Origin: Zerene cesonia
Lineage: Eukaryota > Arthropoda > Insecta > Lepidoptera > Pieridae
Reading direction: 5' to 3'
DNA length: 64,000 bases
Assembly (NCBI RefSeq): GCF_012273895.1
Contig: NC_052109.1
Location: 186,001 to 250,000, forward strand
The notes beneath the pieces were generated by a model. That model had not been told where the DNA came from and searched no databases. It saw only the letters and a program-made list of their open reading frames with translations. This document shows, one piece after another, positions 1 to 10,478 of this stretch (position 1 is the stretch's first letter; every line of letters begins with the position of its first letter). The position numbers and the translations under genes are program-made.

Positions 1-2911
1 AATCTGAATACTCGATGAGCTAGACCGTTGACCTGTACTGCTGAGGAGACATAGCCGCGGCCGAAAGATGCTCTTGTGTCTAGAATGAGGACTATGGTGT
101 TTTTGGTTAGCAGTGCTTTAACGAGGGCGTCAGAGGACTCGTCTGATGGCGTGTTCCACCAGCCCGGGATGTAGACAATCAGCTGCGACCCCGAGAAGTC
201 CTGCAAGTGTGCAGTTGTGAGAGGATACCTCCTCTTCCCTACTGTTGTGTATTCCACGAATTTTAGGTCTGGAATTATTTGAGCCGACGTCAACGCTTGT
301 AGTGGTAAAGCTTCACCTGGAATCATAAATATTAGAAGTGAGAAAATATAAATACAAGATTTAATTCAATGGCAGTCTGATTGGGATGAATTTACTTAAT
401 ATAAAGGGATTTAATGATCGTTAAACTTAGAGCAGGATATGGGCAGTAGTCGCGGAAAAGTTTTTTTTTTGGGAATTACATATATATTTTATTGAGAAGA
501 ATAATTATACAAAAAAAACACGCTTTATGAAAAGTGTACAATTATTTCATATGTATTAAACAATTTAGAACATATTCTCATATACCTACACATTAGAATA
601 GTTAGAATCTTCAGCCGTTGCACATGCTTCGGGAAAGTAGAAATATGAAAGTAACAGAACATCAGTTTTTTACGAACGAACAAACATAAAAAATACTTAT
701 AATATTAATATATAAAATATTAAGAAGTGAAATCACCACTGAAGCACCACCACTAGAACTGCCACTATTATAATAATAAATAATAACTTTAGTAAAATTA
801 CAACAGCAGTATTTTTAAACAATTTGCAGAATCCATAGCGTTATCAAATGAACATAATGACCATAGACAATGCAACCTAAAATCAGTGCAACATACTTTT
901 ATGCTCTATTTAAGTTATGCACATATTCCGAAATAACTGCCCATTGTTAGACCAAGAAGAAATATTCCTAGGTCAGATTTATAAGATCTATAAGGAAGAT
1001 TACATTGTGACGTAAAGTTACATTTGCTCCGTCATCTTCGTAACGTTAATAATACAGTAAGCCTTCAATGCTGTTGGGCATTTAGCACCAAAGTGTTAAT
1101 TAGCCGGTGTGCAAATGAAATTACATGTTATCAGAATTGAAAATGGTTTACAGAACTAGACAGACAGACACAGAACAAAAAATAAATATATTTGAAATTG
1201 CTTCTAGTTTCAGGGTCACTTGATGGCTTGTTATAATTTAAAAATCAATATAATGAACATTTGGGTTACAAGATTTCGGAAGGTGTAAACACCCCTGCAC
1301 AAATATTGATGTAGTTTTGAGTTATTGATTGCAAAATGATATCCGTATAGTAGAGATCCTTATAAGCACACAAACAATATTCTAGACGTACCTATATAAT
1401 AAATGGATACTAGATAATATACGGAAAGCGGTAAATTGGTTATTATTCACAGTTAATAATTACGATGCTTCTTCAACTTTTTATAACCAGCTATAATTGA
1501 ATAGTAATTTTATCGCATGTGGCATGTACTTGAAAGGCAGATATGATAAACTGAAACATCTAACTGAACAACTGGCCTCAACTTCTTATATTTTGTTGAT
1601 GTTACACAAAAAATGCCAATTCAAAGCAGATAATAGTTATGTTAATATATTGATATCTTCTACTATATAAAAATAAGTCGGGTTTTCCTTCCTGACGCTA
1701 TAACTCCAGAACGCACGAACCGATTTCCACGGTTTTGCATTCGTTGGAAAGGTCTTGGGCGTCGTGAGGTTTATAGCAAAGAAAATTCCGGAAAAATTTC
1801 AACAGAAAAGCGGGAAAAACGAAGCCATCTGGTGGCGAAACGGAGTTCGCCGAGTTTGCTAGTACTGTATAAATATGTTGTATTTTATAAGTAGATAATA
1901 TATTTATATATTCATTTAAGAAATTGTAAACGCAAACATCACTACATCCTATGGTGGGCTCACTTGCTACGCGTCGGTTTTCTTGACAAAAAATACTTTA
2001 CACATAACACAGTTTGTTTTAAATAATCTAAGTTTAGTTAAACATGAATAGTTACGAAATTCATAAAGATGTAGAAATATTTAATCGGAATTACGTATCG
2101 AATTAAATTATTACATTATTTCTTTTTTGGATGCTAGGTCTCCTGTTATTATGTAAATATTCCTTCAATATATTATCAGGGCTTTATTAAACGAAGTTTA
2201 GCAGATGACTGGGACAGAAAATTACTTATTAAAAAAAATTTACGTTGAATATTATGGAGGATTTGAACGATTATAATAATTAATTCTCACACACATTTTG
2301 ATTAAAGATTAAGAAGATATTCACTTCACATAATAATTATCCGAGAACCTGGCTAAAACCGCCTGTAACGTGAGAATGCAACCTCTGGCCATTGTTTTGA
2401 AAAAAAATTAGACAAGTTCACTTTTCCATTTAAACAAGGCAAAATATCTTGGAAGTAATTTGCATTCATCGTTTTCTTTGTATCTTCATTTTATTTTACG
2501 TTCTGATTCATATCTTTATTGATCTGATTTTATATAGTACAGTGATATTTTATACAATAATAATTAGCCTTAAGCTACAGCCTTATTTTCCTTCATTTCC
2601 TCCACAACCTTTCGCTTTCTCCACTACAACGAAACGAATCTTTACGATAAGATTACAAACTCCTTTTGGATATGAATTAATGTTAGTATTATTGAAAAGT
2701 AGTAAAAATTAAAACATGTTTTATCTTAGCATTTTGCATGATCCCCTAACTAACTTAATGAATGAAATGAATTTCGAAATGACGATCACAAAAGCAACCC
2801 ACAGGATTTGGAAGCCGCAACCAGCAGGTCATCTACAGCAGCCGGTAAGGATGCGCCGGCGCTGCCAATGATTATCACCGCGACAAGTAACATCCTTCTA
2901 CATGCTACCAT
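1..2911 (-). CDS. Secreted pancreatic-type lipase-like protein, 5' part (runs off window start)
   Basis: Two coding exons are visible: exon 1 at 2911-2803 and exon 2 at 316-1, which continues past the window edge. They are joined in phase 1 by a GTGGGT donor and a TTCCAG acceptor across a 2.5-kb intron. Exon 1 encodes a hydrophobic signal peptide (MLLVAVIIIGSAGA after a short basic start) and a mature start ending in a split Cys codon. Exon 2 resembles the N-terminal part of the lipase/vitellogenin superfamily (PF00151): an extended strand region, the oxyanion-loop segment read here as VYIPGWWNTP, then IVLILDT and a SSAVQVNGLAHRV helix. The family normally has HG in the oxyanion loop and DW before the helix; here these are PG and DT, so it may not be a typical enzyme. 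The GxSxG serine motif would lie outside the window. Family assignment is by remembered motifs, not a search. Confidence 0.72.
317..2802. other. Intron 1 of the lipase-like gene
   Basis: AT-rich intron sequence between the two lipase exons. It contains a short Helitron at 1659-1862. No other exon was recognised on either strand; the open frame at about 2449-2712 is AT-rich with no family resemblance. Confidence 0.6.
1659..1862 (+). mobile_element. Non-autonomous Helitron-like element
   Basis: The element starts TCTACTATATAA and ends GTTTGCTAG immediately before a T, which matches the 5'-TC and 3'-CTAG|T signature of Helitrons. The internal text (TAACTCCAGAACGCACGAACC, then a TCTGGTGGCGAAACGGAG tail) is a repeat I recognise as frequent in lepidopteran genomes. 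It is about 204 bp with no coding capacity. Confidence 0.65.
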
Positions 2912-3248
2912 TATTTTTGTACACTTTTCGCGTTAGATTTAAAGATGCATCTATTAATGCAATCGGAAAATCAATCACTATTTTTTTATTTTAAATTCAA
3001 TAAAAACACAATGCTAGAATCAGATCTCCCTTTTAGATTATTTTAAACGATTGCACTGTTTCAACACCAAAATTTTCTCAAATATGCTAACAATAATGTA
3101 GATAAAATAAGAATCGTGCATATAAAATTAAAATTATTTCAAATTAAAACTTCGAAAATAGAACACTTGAAAAACATCGATGATTCAATGCCGCGCACAG
3201 ATAAAAAACAAAGACTCAAATTAAAAAACAATCAGAAATAGAACGCAC

Positions 3249-3351
3249 AGGTCTCGGACGCCGCTCTGAGCAGATAGTCCAGGGTGGTGGACAGCGGCAG
3301 CCACGCGCCGGCCGCTCCCAGCAGCGCGACCGCTACTATTGCTGCGAACAT
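3249..3351 (-). CDS. Second signal-peptide exon of the lipase locus (alternative first exon or paralogue remnant)
   Basis: On the minus strand an ATG at 3351-3349 opens 34 codons plus one base and ends at a good GTGCGT donor. The product is a signal peptide (MFAAIVAVALLGAAGA) followed by a short mature start ending in a split Cys codon. It parallels the exon at 2911-2803 in length, phase 1, the xLP..DxLLxAAS segment and the terminal Cys codon (TGT split after T). No second lipase exon lies between the two, so it either splices to the exon at 316 as an alternative first exon, or is what remains of a tandem copy. A TATATAATAT stretch at 3408-3417, about 60 bases upstream of the ATG, could be its TATA box. 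The plus-strand reading frame across it is an antisense shadow. Confidence 0.6.
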
Positions 3352-3407
3352 CGCCGACTGCTCGCACCCGCCACAACCTACAGTAGTCCTTGATCTTCAC
3401 ACGCTAG

Positions 3408-3417
3408 TATATAATAT
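3408..3417 (-). promoter_or_regulatory. Possible TATA box for the second lipase first exon
   Basis: The minus strand reads ATATTATATA about 57-66 bases upstream of the ATG at 3351. The distance fits a short 5' UTR. The region is AT-rich, so chance occurrence is possible. Confidence 0.3.
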
Positions 3418-4124
3418 AACAATGGCCATGATGTACTTAATTATTAACGATGTTGCACTGAAATAGATAAAATTCGTGGTTTTTCAAATACAAACACAAA
3501 TCACGGATGCAATTGATAAATTTGACAACATAATAATTGTATCGAAACAAAGGTCCCTAAGGTAGGAGATAAAGCTGATCGATTTTTAAATGCGTCGTTT
3601 AAAACTAATTAATGATGTCTAATATCCTTTATTCTGGTACAGTAGGTACTGGAAATACTATTCATGCTATAATAATGTACAAATTAAGCGTTAAAATTAA
3701 TTTTATTTTTTTTTATAAAAATCAGCGCATCGCAATTATGATGAATAATTCAGTCTATATGAAGTTGAATCTACTTATAAATATTATTATATTTTTAGGT
3801 CAATCTGGAATTAAAACTAAAAGAAGAATACAGCCTCTAGCTTGAGATCGTGGCTTCACTCGCGTGGTGCATGCGTAAAAAATAAACTTTATCTATTTAA
3901 TAATAATTTATATCAACGATGACATGCTCTATTTGAGGCAATTCGTGAGCACAAAGGGTTGATGGATCCACGGAGGATGGATCCACGCATGGATCTAGCG
4001 ACTGGTTCTTATAGTGTACAAGTTTTTATGAAATCTGCATCTTAAATTATAATAGCAGCATGTTTAACATGTCCAGATAAACAATATTTAATATTAGCTT
4101 TCTGCAGTCAAAGGAATATCTAGA

Positions 4125-4316
4125 CAGTCCCGGGTTTTACCCGCATAATTCCGTAGGATTTTGAGATAAAAACTATCCTGTGCTCCTTCTCGGGACTCAA
4201 AGTATCTTTGCACCAAATTTCATCCACATCTGTTCAATGCTTTAGACGTGAAGAAAAGACAAACAGACAGACAGACAGATATACTTTCACATTTAGAATA
4301 TTATTTGTGAATATTG
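4125..4316 (-). repeat. Interspersed repeat, retroelement 3'-end-like fragment
   Basis: The block runs from CCCGGGTTTTACCCGC through CTCGGGACTCAAAGTATC to a (CAGA)n run and TTCACATTTAGAATATTA. This order (GGGACTCAAA, CCAAATTTCATC, ACAGACAGACAGA, then an AT-rich end) is typical of a very common lepidopteran repeat. Exact boundaries and class cannot be fixed from one copy. Confidence 0.5.
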
Positions 4317-6061
4317 AATATATTTATGATTAATCATGAACCGATATTGATTCAACCTTATTAAAAATAACTAGTATTGCTAATTGCTATTCTATAAGTA
4401 CTTAACATAAATGTTAAACAAAAAGTATTTCAATGCTCGTGCTGGTAACTTGATCAAGCAGAAGAGGTTAAACGGATTTGGGTAAAATCTATATACAACC
4501 TAATTAATAAGATTAACACATTGAGTTTTAATCCCCATAAAAGGCATTAAAAGTACGGATAATAAATATTTAAAATACTCGGTTCAAATTAGAAACAATC
4601 GGTGAGTTTCATAAAGAAATTAATTGAAAATGACAAAATGAGGAACAAGCTGATATAAATAATGAATGCAAAGCTTCCGCGACGCAATAAATGTTAAGAG
4701 GATGTAATTTTATTAATCCAAGGATTCTAAACAGATGCACTTCCGGAAATAAAACCGGTTTTAAATTAATGCTAAATATGCAGGTAAGGTCAATGATATC
4801 AATCCTCGCCGATTTATAATGCTATTATCATGTGATTATCATTTAATATGTAAAACTTGATTTATCTTTTCAAAATCCCCTGTTACGCTATGAAATAATA
4901 TGCAAATAGAAGTTGAAGACTTACGTGAATGAAGACGTGGATGAATATATTGAATGTAGTTGGTAATCATAATTTTGTGTTGCAAAAAGATAATTTTAAT
5001 TTAAAATAACTTAAGAATTTAATGTATTGACAAACAATTTATACAATTATAATCATTTCTCAACTTCCATTTTATTCATATTAATACATTTGACTTCTGC
5101 AAATGCTTTTTTTTTATCATTTTAAGAGCCAAATGATGATTGATCTACTGCTGATGCTGAAGTAACCTTCTAGAATAATACAATTTACTCGATTGCTACG
5201 GACTACTGTACAAAATTGATATAACGTGGTGCGGGTATTGTCAAGGTAATGTATTTTAATTATTCATCAAAAATCTATACGGAACCAAACATAAAACAGC
5301 AGTTGATTATACACAAGTAAAATTAACTCTTGGCCTAATTAAAAACAATAAAAAGATCATATCATAATTTACTTTCTACAAATACTTCATTAAGGTACGT
5401 TACCTTAATAAAACAATAGTTCACAAACATTTTGATGTTCGATAAATCAGTAAAAAATTTCGATGCTATCAAGAGATATTGGCCTCAATTAGATAGTTGT
5501 TTTGTTTCACAAGACCCTGAGGGCTCAGACCTTCATGGGCATCATATAAGCGTCTTATAATTTATGGAGAATCCAGTAAATTACGTAAAAATACCAGTGA
5601 CGCCGTTTCCAGAGGCAGGTGAGGTCGGTAGTTTAACATGTACGACATGCGCTCTCAATTATGACGAAATAATGAATTTGAAATGGGCATTTGGGGCCGG
5701 TTTGAAAGCCCTTTGCCGACGTTGCCAAAAGACAAGTAGGTTCTCTATTCGGCTATGCTCTCTTTTTTGAATGCTTTTTTGTGTTTGATGAGAAATTGTT
5801 GTCATTTGGCCCCATTTAAGAAACCGGACAGGTACCTCTCCAGTTGGCCGGGGACGTCGGTGACCGTTCCTTATTGACGTATATTTTACTTATTACTTCT
5901 CTACTATACTAAACTGCGATATATTCAATAAAATACAGATCACAATATTAAAATGTAGTTTCTAAAAAAAATAACTTTAAATGTGAACAGATGTTTAATA
6001 TATTTTGAGTATTTTCTTGTGTTTGATTTTAAGCGAGTATTATACATTTAGAAATTAAAAT

Positions 6062-6170
6062 CTTTTTAACGGATTTTAAACGCGATTTATTAATTATATT
6101 TTTACCCGACGTTTCGATCACTTTAAAGCGACCATACACGCGTAAATCGCGTTTAAAATCCGTTAAAAAG
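6062..6170. mobile_element. Hairpin MITE, 28-bp perfect terminal inverted repeats
   Basis: Positions 6062-6089 (CTTTTTAACGGATTTTAAAC then GCGATTTA) are the exact reverse complement of 6143-6170, with about 53 bp between them containing CCCGACGTTTCGATCACTTT. A diverged, oppositely oriented relative lies at about 33256-33377, so this is a dispersed family. Target-site duplications are not clear. Confidence 0.7.
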
Positions 6171-7562
6171 TTTTTAATATATTTTTATTTGAAATAACGA
6201 TATATAAATGTTTTAGCGCTTATGCATGTAAATTTTATTCACAAGCACACGCATAATGGTGTGGTAGAGTTTTTGTGCAAATTAACTAGCTTGGTAATTA
6301 CTTGGAGACCGCGCAGCACTGTTCAACGACATGTGATAAATTACAGGCTTTATATAATAAAGTATAATATACGTATAAGAGTTAAAATTTAAAATTGCTT
6401 TCAGCCCCTCCGATTTCTCGCTGTAACGTTAAGTGTATTCCATATAATGTCAACTCCCTTTTTTACAACATAATATATTTCATCAATATACATCGAATGA
6501 TAACCTCCTTTTTTAAAGTCGGTTACAAATGATCCCTACCTTAGTGGAGACTTGCACTAACATCTAATGTATGCCGCGTAACAAATGGCTTTATCGATTA
6601 CCGAAGAACTCAAATGATTGTTGAGCGTAAAGTTCAATGTCGGAGGCGTGTTTTGTGGATCGTTCGCGATACGGCGGCTGAGGTCAAATCCTTCAATCGC
6701 GCACGCAATTACAATACATGTACAAATAATAAATTATACGTATTATTTTTACACTTGAAATGTCTAAAAACATTATTAATGAATTTATGTCTATTGTTGT
6801 GTTCAAAATACATCACATAAAAATAATTTATTAGAGTTGATATTTATTTCGATGAAATGTATCGGTTACCTTAAACACCTCGGAGTCAAGATGCCGTAAT
6901 AAAGTAGAGTAGCGCAAATATTAAGAAAAATTTGGAATGTTTTATTTATTTTAAAAATTATTTTTGAAATCGATCAGTAGAATATAATCTAGTACTAGGT
7001 TGGTCAGAACGCACTGGGCTTCCTATCATTATTTACTTTGTGTATTTACTATCTGATTTATTATATGTCATAGAATATGAAGTATATCTTCACGTATATG
7101 AATTTTTCAGATAAATCTGTACGGCCGACCACAGAGCTATGCCTCTCTGAATTCCGAATTTATATAGATTCTGAATTTAGAATGCACATATATGTATGCA
7201 ATTTTCCTGTTCCTCACTAATTTTTACATTTCAGATTCTTAATGTTTCAGCTCGATCTAGAAAAAGGCCTGACGTGAGTTCTGCGATATTAAGATTCTGA
7301 GTTCAAACTTTCTTAATGCGAATAATACACACACCAGAATTTAGATTGTCTCTGTGGATTGCAAAACTGATAGCGGAAAATTTTCTTTTTCATCGTCCAT
7401 CCATCCTACATAAAATAAAAAATAAAAAATATCTGATTATTCTGAATTTGAAATCAAGAGAAATGTGTAAGTCACGCTACCAGAAATAAGAGTGTGAATC
7501 CAGAATCTGAATTCAGACGGGAATTCTTGTTATATACCCTAATAGTGTGAGTATACATTTTA

Positions 7563-8362
7563 GTCCAAGAAAATGGGTAGGGTAAATGCGAATTTGAGAT
7601 TAAAACTTGAATTTTTGATATAATTTACTTTGAGGAATCTAAAAACGAACTCTGCAAGTTTTTTTTAAATTCACCCCCGAGAAGGGGTGAAAAAAAATAA
7701 ATAAAGTCGTTTTTTTGAAATTTTGGCGAAACCGTAAGTGTTAGAAAAAAAAGTTTTAAATAAAATTTGTAGAGCGTAAAATTTTACACAAAAATGTTTC
7801 TATGACTTTTTTTCCTAAAATTGAAATTAACTGAGATAGGGTAGTTAGAAGGTAGGGGATGATAACTGCAACTTTAAAAAATCATAACTTATTGAAAAGT
7901 TGATAAAACTCATATATTTTTTTATTAAATTACTTATATAATTATAAACTTTGATCCTAGAGAAAAAAAAAAAAAATTTCAATTGTTTATAACAAAATTA
8001 TAACAATTTGAAATTTAACATTAATTTTTTTTCAAATTAAATCACTTTTTTAGTTACAGTTATCATCCCCTACCTTCTAACTACCCTATCTCAGTTAATT
8101 TCAATTTTAGGAAAAAAAGTCATAGAAACATTTTTGTGTAAAATTTTACGCTCTACAAATTTTATTTAAAACTTTTTTTTCTAACACTTACGGTTTCGCC
8201 AAAATTTCAAAAAAACGACTTTATTTATTTTTTTTCACCCCTTCTCGGGGGTGAATTTAAAAAAAACTTGCACAGTTCGTTTTTAGATTCCTCAAAGTAA
8301 ATTATATCAAAAATTCAAGTTTTAGTCTCAAATTCGCATTTACCCTACCCATTTTCTTGGAC
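7563..8362. mobile_element. 800-bp foldback element with about 310-bp inverted arms and TA flanks
   Basis: The left arm (7563 to about 7873) and right arm (about 8053 to 8362) are almost exact reverse complements. By eye I count only about three differences (for example AGATT/AGACT and CTCTGC/CTGTGC in left-arm sense). The unpaired centre is about 180 bp and AT-rich. The ends are GTCCAAG...CTTGGAC and both flanks are TA (7561-7562 and 8363-8364), as expected for a Tc1/mariner-type target duplication. No coding region was found. A transcript across it would fold into a very long hairpin. Confidence 0.85.
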
Positions 8363-9159
8363 TATTTAGTGAAGCGCTTTTCTGTTTTTCTTTGATACAC
8401 ACATATAATTCCACTCGCACGAAATTGCGGTCAACGACTACTTAGCAGTTTATAGTTTATACTCGGATGTACTTGTGAGTGCGTTAAATGTTTATCAAGA
8501 TCCCACTCGACATTGGAGTGAGAACATAGAAGACTGTAAATAACAATAACAGATGCAATCCCAGTGGCTTGTAGCGAGGTCGGCCAGATTGGGCAATTTA
8601 CAAGCGAGGCTCGTCCGTTGTATGATGTACTTCCGAATATAATAAAGCGCATATTCTATAATGGCCAAATTATGCGGGCTATTAATCTACATACGGGTTT
8701 TACACAAAGAAAATTATTGTTGATGTGTTTAAGAGATCGTGATTAGCTTCCAGAATTTTTTTTTTTTTTAATACTTCGGACATAAAAACTCCTTCTAGTT
8801 CGTATTAGAACTTATTACATAACAAATATTTTATTTATAAATCTATTTAGCACAATTATTTAACAATTAAAAAAACTGCAGTTGCTCGCCAGTTTTAGTA
8901 AGGAGAATTTGTTTCGGTATCTAGTATTAACCTTAAACCTCTGTGGTTGTTTCGTTACTTCACAACTAATAATTCATGTTGTTTCCTTTTTGTTCGATTT
9001 ATAAATAAAAGAAAACAGTCTAGACTCTAGCTAGTATAATAGCTGTAAGTTTCCTTTGATGTACTGATACTGATCCTTTGGTACTGAGAGAGTTCTTTTG
9101 ATCTATGTGAAAGTGCCCCATGCACCACTCGATGACCCGGTTGCTTTATTTATTTATTA

Positions 9160-9484
9160 TTTTTTTTTATGTCATAGCAGGCAACTGAGCTGGTGGTTCG
9201 CCTGATGGTAAGCGATCACCACCGCCCATGAACATTCGCAAAGGTAGTGCCTCTACGAATTTGCTGCCCGCTTTTATGGGGTAAGGGAAAAGGAAAGGAT
9301 CAAAGTCTGGAAAGAAGGACTGGACTGGGATGGGTGAGGAAAAGGAAATGGGCCTCCGGCTCCTCCACTCACCGTACGAAACACAGTGGCATGCCACTAT
9401 TTCACGCCGGTTTTCTGTGCGGGTGTGGTACTTCCCCGGTGCGAGCTGGCCCAATTCGTGCCGAAGCGTGCTCGACTCCCACAA
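9160..9484 (+). repeat. SINE-like lepidopteran interspersed repeat, copy A
   Basis: After a T-rich stretch come ATGTCATAGCAGGCAACTGA, the CGCCTGATGGTAAGCG box, CACCGCCCATGAACATTCGC, and an end GCTGGCCCAATTCGTGCCGA followed by CTCGACTCCCACA. The same blocks recur in copies B (9636-9915), C (29475-29658, inverted) and D (26469-26544). Apparent reading frames on both strands here are shadows of the repeat. Confidence 0.7.
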
Positions 9485-9635
9485 TAAAATATTGTTTGTA
9501 TAAAATAATGATATTTAACTATCTGCATGTGATTAGAATAAAATAATATATGTATTACGATAGTATAGAAAAATACGAAGAGTTAGAACGATATTTTAAA
9601 TGCACATGTTAAAGCTTGCTTAGTTTAAGAAATAT

Positions 9636-9915
9636 ATTTTTTTATGTCATCGTCGACACTGGAACTGGTGGGTCGCCTGATGGTAAGCGCTACCACCGCC
9701 CATGAGCATTCGCAGAGACAGAGAGTCGGTACAAATGGATTGCCGACTTTAAATTGGCAAAGGATTAAGAAAGGAATAAAGGAAAGGTTTGGAAAGATCA
9801 AGGAATACCGCGCCTCCGGCTTCCCAACTCACTGGACGAAACCCAGTAGCATGCTAATATTTCACGCCGATCTGTGGGAGTATGTATGAGCTGGCCCAAT
9901 TCGTGCCAAAGCGAT
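9636..9915 (+). repeat. SINE-like lepidopteran interspersed repeat, copy B
   Basis: Same block order as copy A (ATGTCAT, CTGATGGTAAGCGCTACCACC, CACGCCGATCTG, GAGCTGGCCCAATTCGTGCC), but clearly diverged, so it is an older or different subfamily. It is in the same orientation and begins about 150 bp after copy A. Confidence 0.65.
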
Positions 9916-10433
9916 CTATCGATCAAATAATCTAAACGTCGAGATTTATGCGATTTGTTAGCGTGTTCCTTGCAAACACGAAGCTACTTAGATACAATAA
10001 AATTGCGGAATCAAACGCATAATCGTTGATAACAACGAAATTGTCGATGTGTGCAGGTTCCTGCACGTCAGCTAGCAGATATCCGAATGAGCTAGTGGCA
10101 CGCACCGGGGTGCGCTCGATGTATAGGCTAGTTAATACCATAATTCATCATACCTTTAATTTTTTTTATTTAAAGAAGTTTTTTTTTACATTGAGACTCT
10201 AGAATCTTTAGTGTGGTAGACATAATTATTTCTGATACATTCTGTAGTTCTTTTAATTAATTAAATTGATGAAATGGAATGTAAAATAAATAAAGAATTA
10301 TATATTTCATGCACTATTCACAGTATTATTTGATATAATACGCCATATAAATTTTAATATTCTATCTATGAAATAGGACAGAATAATTTTCCTATATATG
10401 GTTACTCATTACTGATCGCATGTCTCTCACAGT

Positions 10434-10439
10434 TATAAA
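10434..10439 (+). promoter_or_regulatory. TATA box of the small secreted-protein gene
   Basis: TATAAA lies 45 bases upstream of the ATG at 10479. A start about 30 bases downstream would fall near CCATTTCTCAG and leave a 5' UTR of only about a dozen bases. The strong TATA context suggests a tissue- or stage-restricted gene, which is inference. Confidence 0.55.
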
Positions 10440-10478
10440 GGTCGGGTTAAAATAATTTCGCAGCCATTTCTCAGAAGA

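Larger units (their letters stand above)
3418..10433. other. Intergenic region with repeats, no supported gene
   Basis: About 7 kb between the lipase locus and the small secreted gene. It holds a retroelement 3' fragment near 4.1-4.3 kb, a 109-bp hairpin MITE, the 800-bp foldback element, and two SINE-like copies at about 9.16-9.92 kb. Short open frames at 5564-5770 (with CxxC pairs), 6614-6820 and 9932-10141 were examined; none shows a family match, a convincing splice context or a promoter. Confidence 0.55.

Noticed and set aside
5564..5770. Plus-strand 68-residue frame with CTTC and CRRC pairs suggesting a zinc finger
   Set aside because: No promoter, no clear splice partners and no recognised family; the two pairs alone are too weak.
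7563..8362. CRISPR-like or miRNA-precursor interpretation of the inverted repeat
   Set aside because: There are only two inverted copies and no spacer array, and the stem is far too long for a miRNA precursor. A foldback transposon explains it better.
9167..9546. Overlapping open frames on both strands at about 9.2-9.5 kb
   Set aside because: They lie within SINE-like copy A, and the same peptide text recurs at the other copies (for example beside the gap at 26.5 kb).
9932..10141. Minus-strand 69-residue frame
   Set aside because: No domain or splice context. Part of it reads through CACCGGGGTGCGCTC-type sequence that looks repetitive.
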